DNA of 64,000 nucleotides, from the NCBI RefSeq assembly GCF_000150275.1, contig NW_002060953.1:1907723-1971722 (forward strand). Reading direction: 5' to 3'. The notes below the pieces were generated by a model that was not told the DNA's origin, searched no databases, and saw only the letters and a list, made by a program, of their open reading frames with translations. How positions within the stretch are numbered: the first letter of the stretch is position 1; each line of letters starts with the position of its first letter. This stretch comes from Trichoplax adhaerens (Eukaryota; Placozoa; Uniplacotomia; Trichoplacea; Trichoplacidae). Made by a program: the position numbers and the translations under genes. Shown in pieces: positions 25,640-38,300 of the stretch.

Positions 25640-27400
25640 AATATTTTCTTGAATGAAATATTTCAATCTTGACTCAGGTATTTATTTATTGCAGCGATTT
25701 AATGTAGCCCATCTTGCATCATTGGAGCTGTTGATTCTGTAAATAAATATGTAATGATGACTATTGGAATCCAATTAGAATATTTATTTAATCATTGAAG
25801 GGTAAAATGTGTTTGTCATCTTTGATTGTATCTTAACATCATTGGCTTAATCTTTAGACGCTAATCAAAATGTCGTAATTATTTCTTATAATTAATTTAG
25901 CATCAGTCGAATTGTTGATTCTATGAATAACACTGTACTGATGACTGTTAAAGTCCAATTAGAATATTTATTTAGCCATCGAAAGGTGAAAATATTTTTA
26001 CTCATTTTTGACTGAGTCTTCTAAACATTGATATTCCAATCTTCATAACTTACGAAAATAGATAGACTCTGAAGATGCAGTAGCTATTTTCTGAAGTCAA
26101 TGGTGCATCAATTAAGTCATCGATTCTATGAATAACATTGCACCAATGACTTTTGAAATCCAGTTAGAGTATGAAATCGTTGAAGGGTAAAACGGTGTTT
26201 CTGATCATCGACTTTATCTGATAACTTCAGCATTCTAATCTTCATACATTAATTATGAAGAATGAAAAAGCTATTTCCAACCCTTATCCCTTACTTTCAG
26301 TATTGCAATCTCCACACATTTACTTAAATGTTGAAGCTATTTTCTCTAGTTAATCTAGGATTAATGATGTAATCGTTTATTATCTATAGTATTATTGTTT
26401 ATTTTATCATTGATCGCTAAAATAGTGTTTCTTAATATCAATATTCTAGTTTTCATACATAAATGTAAGCCTGACTGTCGCAGCGATTTCACTTACATCA
26501 ATGTTGTATCAATCGAGCAATCAATTTTCTAAATAAGATTGATGAATGGATGTTAAATTTTTAAATCTAAATAAAATATTTATTGAATCATTCAAGGGTT
26601 AGATGTCTATCTCATATTTGATTCCATCAACTTCTTAATATTAATAATCCAATCTTCTGAAACTAACCAAAATGTAGCAGCTATTTCCTATAATCGGTCT
26701 TACATTCATGCTATTGATTCTATAAATAACACTATGCTGCTAAATTTACGTAGAATGTTTATTAAGTCATTGATGGGCAAAACTTTTTTTCTCATCTGGA
26801 CTATATCTTCATAACATCAATATTTCAATTTTCATACTAATCAAAGCGTAGTAATTACTTGTTGTAGTCAATCACATATCAATCGAGCTATTGATTCTAT
26901 AAATACCATTACATCGATGACCATTGAGATCCAATTAGAGTATTTATTGAATTGTGGAAGGGTAAAATGATGTTCCTCGTCATCAACTTTATTATTTCCC
27001 TTGAATATTCTAATCTTCATACATTAATCATTGAGGGTGAAATGTGCTTTTAATCCTTGACTTTATTTTTGACCTTCAATATTCCAATCTTAAGATATTA
27101 ATCGAAACGTCGCAGCTATTTCCTCTAGTCAATCTAGTATTAATCGAGCTATTGATTCTATAAATAATATTTTTGTTTATTGAATCGTGAATGGGTAAAG
27201 TGATGTTTATCATCTTGGACTCATCTCTTAACGTCAATATTCTAATTTTCACTCATATACGTAAGCCTGACTATCGCAGCAATTTCCTGTAAATCAATGC
27301 TGCGTCAATCCTGCTATTAACTCTATAAATGATATTATGTTAGTGACCGTTGGAATGTGGTTAGAGTATTTATTTAATTATTGAAGAGTAAACAGTGATT
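25640..27400. repeat. Long degenerate tandem array, ~150-260-bp unit, about 9 copies
   Basis: The segment GATTCTATAAATAACATT recurs near 25733, 25917, 26124, 26370 (worn), 26522 (worn), 26717, 26893, 27153 and 27318. It is usually followed by AATCCAATTAGAATATTTATT, a GAAGGGTAAAATG block, and an ATTCCAATCTTCATACATTAA / GCAGCTATTTCC block. The copies are strongly diverged and vary in length. The array begins just upstream of the signal-peptide exon at 25601. Confidence 0.85.
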
Positions 27401-27462
27401 TTCGTGTTTGTTTGTATACTGACAGTAGATGATAGCAGTCAGAACTTTATATATAACTACAA

Positions 27463-27558
27463 ATGTCGGATAATTTGGTGCTCTTGCTAATATTAATCAT
27501 GTTGATGATGCTGTTATCGACGTTTTGTTACAAGATTTCGGACTTCATTGCTCAATAG
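27463..27558 (+). CDS. Possible 31-residue transmembrane micropeptide
   Basis: An ATG-to-TAG frame of 31 codons encodes a short polar N-terminus (MSDN), about 17 consecutive hydrophobic residues (LVLLLILIMLMMLLSTF) and a polar end (CYKISDFIAQ). A TTTATATATAAC stretch lies about 10 bases upstream. The topology resembles single-pass micropeptides, but no family is recognised. Short hydrophobic frames arise easily in AT-rich DNA, so this is a low-confidence candidate. Confidence 0.2.
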   Translation: MSDNLVLLLILIMLMMLLSTFCYKISDFIAQ

Positions 27559-27559
27559 T

Positions 27560-29190
27560 GATTGATCTCGGTTGATGATGCTAGATAGCTACATGAATTT
27601 TGTTCGACAAGACTATCGAAGTCTGCTTCTTGAAATTCCAATCTTCCTTGATAATGGTTTCTATTCCATTGCAGGAATAATCTGCTATAAACATGAGAGT
27701 TATTTTCGATTAACTTGTTGCCATAGTTTCATCTTGACAAATCATCTCCAATTTAATTCGTAATCGATCAACAACTCCTTACCCTAGCAAAAGATGGTGA
27801 GTTAGCTTAATCAATCCCATTCTACTGTATTACAGTAATCACTTGCAAGAATTTGTATACAGGTAGATAGATTGACGTTGACCATAGATGAATTAGAGCT
27901 GCTGATCAAAAAAGTAGGGAAATCGTAAATACTAATTTTGCTTTACTTGATGCTATTAGTAATTCAGTAGAGTAATAATTTAAAGACGTGATTAATGAAG
28001 TAATAAATACAGCCAGCGGTTTGAGGAAATATTCCAATCTACGATGATTGCTTAAATTATTTATACTTTACATATCGTCAATTATCCTAGAAGCCCAATG
28101 ACTATCGATTCATTTTAAAGAAACATCAAAGATCCCATGTTACCTTTGGTATCAAGTATTTTGTATTGATAATAGCTTATAATAGTCTATAAGTAGCAAA
28201 AAAATGTTGCTATTGAGATAGTAAATGGAATTTTCTAACGGTATGCTTTCAAGAAGATATCATTTCCTCTACTAGCTACTCTAGCCTTTTTCATCATTTC
28301 TAAATTATTGTATACCATTTTGATCTTTTATTAATTATTTCATAATTATAGACTATAATTCATAGTGCATCGTAGGATGAATTCAAATCTTCCCTACTTT
28401 TGTCTAAACTTTAAAAAATAAACTTCCCTATCTTCAAATTAACATGGTAGAAGTAGCTGTAAAATTCCCTTATACGGTAAATAAACTGAAACAGCATGGC
28501 ATCATAGGTTGGAATAAACAGCTACGGCAATATAGTTTTTTTAATTTTCAACTTACTGGTTGATGATAATTAGCGGTTGGGAATTATGTCAATATTATCA
28601 TTATCATCTTGATCGTAAAATAGATTGGGTATCGCGCGAGCAATCATAGCTTTAGGTGCACCCTTCATTATCATTTCTTTAATCACAGATTTAATTAAAT
28701 GAAAGACTATTCCTTCAAATGTACCTCCAAAAATGACATATGAGCCGTTGGTATATTTAGTACAGTGTAAGGTTGATAGATCAAGAATCTTCAAGACTTT
28801 AGAAAATTAAGATTTATTGAGCAAAACCTCGTTTACAAAGATACAACATAATCGATCAGCCGAAGACCTCTATCAACAAAGAACTATTTTATTGTACTAA
28901 ACTATTCGCTTATATACTGAAAATTTCCACGTTAACAATCTTAGCACCTTACTTACTACACTCTTCAGTATTAGCATCTCAAATACAGGATAGTTTACAC
29001 CTTTCATGTGAATCTCTAGTGAGAGCACTGTAACACTCCTCTTCAAAAGGATACATTTACTAAGCTAGCTATATTCAATACTTAAGCCTCTAATGGAATA
29101 TCTATCGTACATTGAACACGATAATTACAGTAGACATTACTAAATATGTTATCAGCTTAGAATACAATAGTACAGTGTTTTACATACAAG
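27560..29190. other. Intergenic, no supported gene
   Basis: Frames at 27572-27763 (+) and 28570-28794 (-, 74 codons, ending in an acidic run) have no recognisable domain or convincing splice partners. Nothing else was identified. Confidence 0.45.
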
Positions 29191-29199
29191 GAAAGGAAA

Positions 29200-29900
29200 C
29201 TATTCATATGCGAATATATATAATGAAAAATATCAAGCACGATGGAAGTAAGCTTCTCTTAAACTAAAACAATTTGCGTTCATAAACGCAGTATAAGTAA
29301 TTCCAATTGTATTTTTAAATGATAACTACAAATTCAATTTTATACGTAAATCTGCTAAATAATATCTATCGTGATGGGAAGTAAATTAATCTTCTATCAA
29401 GACAATATCCGTTCATAGAGGCAACATCAATGCCACAAGTTGTATCGGAATAATATTTAATGGATAAATTTTATAAGTATAGATGCCGAATAATTTCTAG
29501 CATAATAGGAATTAAATTACTCTTCAGCAAAACCTACATGCATTCATAGCTGCAACATAAATAATATGAGTTGTATCTAAATGGCATTCAATATTAAAAT
29601 TAAACGAGTATGTTTGCTGAATAATATTGAACATGACAGAAAGAGTGTGACTGTTACATTAAAATTGCATGAAGTTTATAGTCGGAGCATATTTATCAAT
29701 TTGAAACATGATGGAAAGTGAATTACTCTTCAACCAAAGAAATTTAACAAAAGTATTATACCTACACAGATACAGTATAATCTACTGTAGCTGTATCTAA
29801 GTGATTGATGTTTAATGATTTAAATTGGACGAATACACAAACTGAATAATATTTAACACGATGGGAAATGAAAAACCAAAACGAAAAGTACTCAGCTCTT
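29200..29900. repeat. Degenerate tandem array, ~130-bp unit, about 6 copies
   Basis: Segments of the type CGATGGGAAGTAAATTACTCTTC recur near 29231, 29364, 29493, 29625, 29700 and 29848. Three of the spacings are 129-133 bp. AATTGTATCTAAATG and GTTCATAGACGCAACAT-like blocks lie between them. Confidence 0.8.
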
Positions 29901-30119
29901 CATAGACGTTGTTGAATCACTCTTACTCTTGTAGGGTTTAAATGTTCACTTCTAAAATTGTACCTTCATTTTCTTCACTGGCACTCCCTATAGATTGAAC
30001 ACTGGAAGCTTCAAGCTTAGGAAATTTAAGCAATATTGCCTTTTAATCAAATCGTTTTGCGTGTGCTTTGGTAAGCTAATTATAGAGAAAAGAGTGCTGA
30101 TTAAGTAATGTTGTGATTG

Positions 30120-30470
30120 ACATAATAAATTCTTCTCGTTCAAGAGTTCGAGTAATAAACGATGCTGTTGAGATTAAAAACGGTGTTGATCTGATTGTAT
30201 CACGTTAGAGATTTGCTCAACTTTAATAACTCTAATTTAGACTGTAAGTTCCTCTCCGATAAGAGTCTACTAAATAACCAATGCTGTTAAGGTTAAAAGA
30301 TGTGATGACCTAATTAAAGCATGTCACGTTAAAGACTTGCTCAACTTTAATAACATTGATTTCGGATACAAGTTCTTCTCTAATTAATTTCAGATTAATA
30401 CCTAATTTTGTCACGTAAGAGATTTACACGACTTTAATAACTCTAATTTCAAGTTATTCAATTGCGAGCC
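30120..30470. repeat. Degenerate tandem repeat, three copies
   Basis: CACGTTAGAGATTTGCTCAA plus CTTTAATAACTCTAATTT recurs near 30201, 30327 and 30413. CAAGTTCTTCTC and AATGCTGTTGAGGTTAAAA blocks lie between copies. The third unit is shortened. Confidence 0.8.
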
Positions 30471-31480
30471 TTAGGGATATGAAATCAATTTACTACAGAT
30501 AGCTAATTTAACTAGACAAGACCCTAATTAAATACACCATTGTAATAGCATAGCAGGTTTCCATAGAGAACTTAAATTGCAAATTCTTAATCGAAACAGA
30601 ACAGTACACTGTTATTTTGGATTTTCAAAGCTATGAAAGATTATAATAATTGGGCAACGATGGCATCAGTTTTAGTTACTTATAGTCTATCACACAGATC
30701 TTTTGCTACAGCATTGATTCTATGCAATATTTTTTTTAATACCCAGTTCAGATGTTAATATTTTTCTTCAAAAGGAATCAGAATTTCGAACCATTTCAAT
30801 ATGATCTATAAACCTGCATTTCTAATGCTACACAAACATAGCATTAGTATGGTAGATACGTAGAAGATGATGATATATAATTCTGCATTGAGAAATTTTA
30901 ATGTTTGCAGTAATTCATTGCCCGCCAATGCGTTAAATAAATTGAATGTATTTTTACGCTCAAGCAAAAATGGCCTACTATTATCATTAAGCCAACCTTG
31001 TTTGCAACGTTTCAACTATAAAATAACCTGATGTTGTTCATTTTTAACATTAAAAAAGAATGCTTATTTTAATATCTACGGATGAAAAACTTTATTTCCT
31101 GTTCTTTATTTTTACATAGAGTAATTTTGCATTCAATACCACCCCTATAATTCATTACATCGAATAATTCTGTGCGGTAAGGAACCTTATTTTGCGGCTA
31201 TTACTTTTCCTATTAAATCCTTATCATAGATTTCTGACAGAATCGCCTAACGGCGGATTACCTTGCTTATTGATTTTAAATGGCCAAATGAATGCAGTGG
31301 TTGTAACAAAACTGCCTCACAAACATTCCATCAAATCTAGTCTAATTCTCGTATAATAATAGTCTCAAGCGGATAGACTTAACATAAAAGGTTTTACTAT
31401 GACAGAGTTAAGAATAGTGGAGTGAGGCAGAATGGGCTAAGGTAAAATGAATAGTTCCCAATTCGATAGACATCATCGAA
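30471..31480. other. Intergenic, nothing recognised
   Basis: One chance-length frame (30806-31015, minus) was seen and not supported. Confidence 0.45.
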
Positions 31481-31915
31481 AACAAATATCAATTGGATTG
31501 AAAGGCTGATGGGTAGTATTTATCGACAGATCAGCAACAATTAACAGAATGCAAGCTTTAAAGCCATCAATAATTGTAATTGAAGTTAAGCTTTTATTTT
31601 TTAAAACCTGACTTGAATAAACGGCCACAATATCATTTTAGGTTCTAAATCTAGGATTACGATTAAAATATTTTATAAAATGCTAACATTAAAGGAGGAA
31701 TGGGTAAAAAATGATGGATTAATAATCAGTAGGAACTGAAGCTGTAAAAGCATCAACAACTGAAATTCAGCTTTTCGATTTTACTTTAACGCATGACTCG
31801 GATAAAAGGCCACATCATCATTTTTCGAGATTATATATTTCCAATCACCAGTAAACTACTTCGAATAGGTTACCATTAAAGGGAATAGGCAAATAATAGA
31901 CCGTCAGAGTAATTA
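31480..31915. repeat. Two diverged direct repeats of ~186 bp
   Basis: GCATCAACAACTGAAATTCA / TTTTTAAAACCTGACTTGGATAAACGGCCACA-type blocks occur near 31565 and again near 31750. The following AACATTAAAGG segment is also repeated. Confidence 0.7.
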
Positions 31916-32208
31916 TTTTAATTCGTCGTCTGTAACAATAAACTTTTAATATGACGATTAGAATAAGAAGGTCTTTGGAAGCTGGTAAACTATCTAAAAT
32001 TAGTCAAAGCCGAAAGGCCAAGTCTCGATTTAAGTTCTATTTGGAAAGTAATCCAGCATTTTTTACGTTTACCTTTATTAGAACTACTTTATGATGGAGT
32101 AGACAGCAAAGAAATGAAAAAAGAAGTAGGGTTGCACACACTAGTATCTAGTTCGAATTCTACTATCATGATGATGTAAATTGAAATCAAGAGCAATTCT
32201 AAGTTCAT

Positions 32209-33687
32209 CTACTTCCTGTCTTTGAGAGTAAGATAGATTCCTCCTTTATTTTTTAATACCCCAGCAGGAATATGCTGATACGTTGGATTGTCTGTTGATA
32301 GCTCAAATCGTTGTAATATTTTTGCTGCGATGGCCTTAAGTTCCTGCAAGGCAAAATTTTGTCCAATGCAATTTCTTGTGCCAACGGCAAATGGAAGATA
32401 ACAGAATGGATCGCGATCTTGACTATTATCTGGTGTAAATCGTGAAGGGTCAAAATCCCATGGATTCTTCCACCATCTTGAATCATGATGATAATGATAA
32501 ATGGGTAGCTCAAGGTCCATTCCTTTAGGAAATGTATAGCCGTTGACCGTCGTCTCCTCACCTAATGTCCTCCCAATAAAGGGGACAGTAGTATGCAATC
32601 GTTGTGATTCTTTCACACATAATGTCGTGTAAGAGAGGGCGGATAAATCATCCCATCGGATATCATTCCTATCTTCAGTTACTTTTCGGATTTCTTCTTG
32701 ACATTGTCGTTGACATTGAGGGTTACAAGCTAAGCTGAATAAAAGCCATGACAGCGATGTTGATGTGGTATCATGGCCAGCAAAGAGGAAAGTAATCACC
32801 TCATGGACAATTTCATCGACAGACATGCCTGTACCATCGCTATCTTTTGCTTTTAACATAATATCCAAGAAATCATAATGCTTCTTATTCTCATTGTCTT
32901 CTTGACTGTCTAATTCAGCTTTACGTCGCAGTATAATATCACGAGCAAACTGCCGACAATAAGCGACATTACGATGAAATTTTCTTCCATTTTGGCTTAA
33001 CTTATATAGAAAACTACTATGATGGAATAGATTAAATATCCTCGATTCTCCTAGGTAAGTATTTTCTCGACAAGCAATTAAGAATTGATGACGAGATCCA
33101 TGAGTTTGTGTATTTAATTCGGTAGAGCAAGTACAACGTATAATAGCATCAAAAGCACATAAACTCATATCGTCTAGGATTTCAATAGGTTTGCCATCTT
33201 TGGCTTTATCCACCCATTTGTTGATTAAAATGTCGGCGCATTCATTAAAGACTTTCATATAAGATTTTAAAACATCGAAATGGAATGCAGGTGTTAATAA
33301 TCTTCGATTCCTTGACCATTGCGGCCCATTAGCTTGTAAGATTCCTGGGCCAACCCATTCCTCAAAGAAGCTATGGATAATTGTTTCTTTACTGATACTA
33401 GGCTTGAGAAATTGCTTAAGTAAGATAGGATTACTGATGCATAACTGGAAATTAGCTACGTTATAAAACATGGGAAACATATCTTGATATTTTTCGCATA
33501 GTTTGGAATGAGCAGGGATAAACGTTTCCAATGTGCCAATATAAGTGCCAGTCAGCCAGTGTGCATAAGGACCGGGAACTTTGCCTAAAGCCTTCCATAC
33601 GTTGGAAATACGTGAAAAGAAGCTATAGGCAGATTTAAGTAGGAAGGCAACTGCAATAGCAATAAGTACTAAGACCAATGTATTCAT
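32209..33687 (-). CDS. Cytochrome P450, CYP4 clan, copy A (single exon)
   Basis: 492 residues, full length for a microsomal P450. Residues 1-22 form an N-terminal membrane anchor, followed by the proline hinge KVPGP (36-40). Other landmarks are the C-helix WSRNR (124-128), the I-helix oxygen-binding motif AGHDTT (303-308), the K-helix ExxR (E360-R363), the PxRF-type segment (PSRF) and the heme loop PFAVGTRNCIG with axial Cys440. P450s of this clan insert one oxygen atom using NADPH-P450 reductase at the ER; CYP4 enzymes typically omega-hydroxylate fatty acids. The actual substrate is unknown. It has no introns, like its three relatives, and is the most divergent of the four (492 versus 495 residues, many substitutions). 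It is separated from the others by the Apaf-1-like gene. Confidence 0.96.
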   Translation of the reverse strand: MNTLVLVLIAIAVAFLLKSAYSFFSRISNVWKALGKVPGPYAHWLTGTYIGTLETFIPAHSKLCEKYQDMFPMFYNVANFQLCISNPILLKQFLKPSISKETIIHSFFEEWVGPGILQANGPQWSRNRRLLTPAFHFDVLKSYMKVFNECADILINKWVDKAKDGKPIEILDDMSLCAFDAIIRCTCSTELNTQTHGSRHQFLIACRENTYLGESRIFNLFHHSSFLYKLSQNGRKFHRNVAYCRQFARDIILRRKAELDSQEDNENKKHYDFLDIMLKAKDSDGTGMSVDEIVHEVITFLFAGHDTTSTSLSWLLFSLACNPQCQRQCQEEIRKVTEDRNDIRWDDLSALSYTTLCVKESQRLHTTVPFIGRTLGEETTVNGYTFPKGMDLELPIYHYHHDSRWWKNPWDFDPSRFTPDNSQDRDPFCYLPFAVGTRNCIGQNFALQELKAIAAKILQRFELSTDNPTYQHIPAGVLKNKGGIYLTLKDRK

Positions 33688-35326
33688 GATAGTATCAATA
33701 AATTTGGGTAACAGTCGGTTAGTGTTGTTTCCTTTCCAATCAAATTACAAGCTGATCTCGTAAATAGACGACAATCTTCCTCACCAATTAGTATCAAACT
33801 ACCATAAAATCTTGGCTTTCTGGATCACCAACTACCAGCATCGATTATGGTGTTGATAGGACGATTGCAGGGTACTTTCCATATGTCGCATGCTTAAATA
33901 AGCGATTATGGCGTAATTCTACTGTACAATTGCAGTCAATCAAATTGTCCATCTCTCAACTTGTCAGTTGCCTATTCTTTATTTGCCTAACCAAATAAAG
34001 GTTACGATAGACAAAGACATTTATTCACGTCCTCGGTAGGCCATTTAATTTATTGACCAGTAGGAGATTGCTCCCACCTAGAGGATGCACTTTTTCTCTG
34101 TCGTGTTAATGGAGGAAGTGGCTCTTCTTCTGTTATGTAAATTCCTATCCTTGATCAGTGTAATTGGCTTCCATTTGTTATCATTGCCGAATACAATCAT
34201 AAGGAAATATTGCATATCAGGAAGAAGGATGATACGCCTTAGTAGCTGGGAATGACGTTTAATGATGGAAATGCACTTTACTTTGTTCAAATGAAGGATA
34301 ACACTAAGAGGAGCTTTGTGTCATGAATAACCTTATGAGAATCGATATCGACGTAATTCATGGGTGATTATGTAGTCATATACACTGCTAGGATTTGGGT
34401 GCAATGAGTTTCATAGTACTTTGATGGTTAATTAAATACGAGTTCAGTAGAAGTTTTGTGAATACATAATCAATAGCCGATTAATTTTTGTTTACAGATT
34501 AATTAGGTTATGCTCATTATTATGCTGATTCTTATTATTAGGTAATGCTTCCCGATCAAATCACACATAAGTAGATTAATATAGTAGATATGCGCTTATA
34601 ATAGAACATATTGGTTATGGTAAAATGAAATACTTATTCGCAATGGATCCGAGAAATCACTAATACCCATATATGGAAGCTTATAATAGAGAATTAATTA
34701 CAAGATAACCGTCAGCAAGACCAATTTAAATTAATGTATGCTTATAAATTGACATATTCAATAATTAAGCCAGTTTGCATTAACAAACTAAAAGCATAGA
34801 ATGGTAGATTGATGAACTGCGTCTTGCTGCAGCATCGCAAGCAGTTACAATAGAGTTGCAATTGAAATGCTATAAGCATATAGCAGAAATAGAGATACAA
34901 AAATCGGGTTGAGCGTCATTTAACGAAAATTGCATTTCTTTATTCTTATGCTAAGAACCAGAATAATTTTCAAAGTTAACTTTATTCTATTACTTAATGG
35001 GGTCAAAATATATCACAGAGTATCAATTTCTTAAAAGCATTATAACGAATATGGACTGTAGTTAACGGCTCGTATATATAGCAAAAAATTTATTTCCACC
35101 TTAATAGCAAATTGAACATTTTAAATAACTACGCTAATTATTCTTGTCAAATAATGAAAAATAGGCACAGCTACAGAATGACATTTACCTTCTCAATTGG
35201 AATCTGAGAAGATATCGTAATAAGTATTTCAACTACTGTATCCAATAAATGCCATCGATTAATTTTCAATCGTATTTAAAGGTCCTTAACCAAACTTACA
35301 GTGGCATAAATATCAATCTTTTGCGA
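33688..35326. other. Interval between P450 copy A and the Apaf-1-like gene
   Basis: It contains the upstream (promoter) side of P450 copy A and the 3' flank of the Apaf-1-like gene. No coding region is supported; the frame 34078-34290 (-) looks like chance. Confidence 0.5.
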
Positions 35327-38300
35327 TTAAATAATTTGGATAACACTACAGTTTCCATCTTCTTCTTGGCACATCAACATAGTTTCAAGCTGATTCATTT
35401 TTACAGCTATAATCTTCTTCAGTAATTTAGGGGATCGAAGTTGTAAATGTGGAATAAGCGTATTGAATTTGTAAAGGTCAATTTGAGACTTATGTTCGTC
35501 ATTAACATAAGGAAAGTACTTTTTAGGCCAAAATAAATCTTTTTCTAGTATAGAGTCGTCGCTGCCTTCTATGAGCTTGCCTTGAGAGTGATCATATCCA
35601 GTGAGCTGTTCACAGTATTAAAGATGATGAATCAGTTAAGCACAATCATGGCACAAATGTTGTATTGTACACTACAGCAACTTGTCTTATTTAATGTAAG
35701 CATTATTGCGTATATGGCTTCGTTACCAGATAATGATCTCTTTCCCTCAATAAAACAAAATAATGATACTTGCTCTTGACCTCCTAAAGCAAATGGTATA
35801 TAAAATTATTTACGGAATAACATTGTACATGCGATAAAATGACTGATTTGAATTCTTACGTAATTTTCTTTGAATGCCTTTCGTAGAGCCTCCAGTGATC
35901 TACTAATGTCATATTCATCTATGTAATATCGTTCCAGTACAAATTCATCTCTACATGCCACTACGCGTTCCTGGCGTATGGTACTCTCACCTATACTTAC
36001 TGTATTTTCATATTGTAAAGCATCGTTGATTTCTTTAATTTCATCACCTTCTAATTGGTAAATCTATTAAAATAATTAAAATATTAATATCATGCTTTAG
36101 CACGTTCCAGCCGTTACTATAAATAGATTAATGTTATCTATTTGTAAACTGTACCAATATAAATTAAATATCTAAACCCAGTCTACATAATTATACATTA
36201 GTAGCTATAAAGCGGGATCTTATACTTAATCTTCTTTTATAATCGTACAGTATAGTAAGTTAGGCAAATTATAACATATCACTAGGATATATTGTTAAAC
36301 GTTCTGACGTGTCTTCAGAACGATCTTAGCAGTTCATTGGGCTTGTCGCAGCTTGCTAAAGTCTATCTGTATCTTTACCTGAATATAGGCGGATAATTTA
36401 ATAGGCAAATTAACTACAGTACTTTACTTTGCAACAAATATTTTGATAATTACGAAACTTTCTTTTTGTTAATGGTTCGAAACGAATGAACACCAGAAAC
36501 TACGTTTATTTCGTAGCAGCACCACTACAAGGCTTTCATACTTATTCAAATGAGCTTCAACACTCTATTTTAGTTATTACAGTACATGGCCAAAATTTCA
36601 TGCAAAAAGATCAAAGTAATAAATAGCGAGTAATTAATACTAAATATGAGCAACCTTTCAATCTGTATATAAATGTTGAATTCTGTGATCGTAAGATTAC
36701 AGCATCCTTAAAATAACCGAGTACAATTCAAAGTATACCTTTTTAAATATAATTTGTAATGTTATTATAAAGTCGAGATGATTTATTACCGCAGTAGGAG
36801 TTGTCCTTAGGTTGAACCCATAGTGATAGCAAACTATAAATTCTTCACTTAGTAAGTACAAGAGAGTTCTAGAATACCGTTCTTTACTGCAATATCGAGT
36901 CGTTATGCATCCGGTATTTGGGTCCATTGCTATGACTTTAAAATGATGGCTATCATACTAGTCAATCATAAGAAGAGAAATTTAATTACAGCAAACAATC
37001 CAATTTTGTCATAGAATACAAAAAGATAAATTAAATGTTTAAGGCTACATCAATACCATAACAAGAAATCATTATATGTTATCGTAGCTAAGTTTACAGA
37101 CTTGAAATTTATCTTATACTTTCATTTACCTTCCCATACTGAATAAAAATCAGTCGATTTCCGCTTTTACGATAGAACGATTGAAGATTGAGGTATCGAA
37201 AATCGTCATTATCTACTATTTCTTCGGTAGTCCAGAGGACTTTACAAGGACTGCCTAATCCTATAAGCTTAAATCCAGTAACAAGATCGTATTTGAACTG
37301 TCAATTGAACGTTGCATGACTATAAATATTTATATCTAAGATCGTCACTGCTAAAATAATAGCCTGAACCGTATATCAATCAACATATTGTCATTTTGTT
37401 GCATAAATATCATGACCATCATTTTTTCTTGTTATACCGCAAATGTAATTAAAATATATGCAACTGAAACAAAAAATCTGACTAAATATTTTTCTGTCAA
37501 TTGCCAAAATATGGACTAAATTTTACTGTAATTTATGATGATCAGTAGTCTTGGTCACGTTGATGATTGCTGAACAAAAATTAAGATATAGCTAGTATGC
37601 TTTAGTACAACTTTGATGGATAGTGGCTAGTAGATAAAAGTAATCGGTTACGATATGATATAAATCATGGCAAAAATTTATGTTCATTTACTTAAAATAT
37701 GAACTATGAGTAGCATTACGTAATATTTGATGAAAATACAGTAGTTTAATATGTTTCCATTACTTTATAGATCAATAATGTTCGTCTCTTTTATCAATAT
37801 ATAAGTTCTCAATTAAAGAAGTGTGCTAACTTTTAGTTATAAATAAGTCATAGCTATGACGGTGTCTTTGCGTATTAAATATGAGTATACCTAACGAATA
37901 GATATTATCCTATACTAATATTCAATTATATTACTACCTGTGTAACTACATGATAATGGGTCCGTATGCGACTCGGTACACAACTTCCATTTATGCAGGT
38001 ATAATTATCTATGTAGACCACAGCACCTAAGTGTTCATATACGTAAATCTTTTGTCTGTTACATACGCCAGATAAATGATTTTTAGTGTATTTTCCCAGG
38101 TTTATGAAGGACGTTTGATCAAGCTGACGGCCATAACTAATCTGAATTAGAATCAAGTCAACAATGTTCATATTATAGAAATCACGAAATCATTCCAACT
38201 GATTAAATGCAACTTCGTAAAATAAAGGTCTCATCAACATAGAGTTACTAACTACTGTATATCATTACCTTTAAGTAAGCTGTTCCTTCAGCTGTGATGT

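Noticed and set aside
22150-31915. CRISPR array interpretation of the repeat clusters
   Set aside because: Units are long and diverged, there is no short identical repeat with unique spacers, and the context is eukaryotic.
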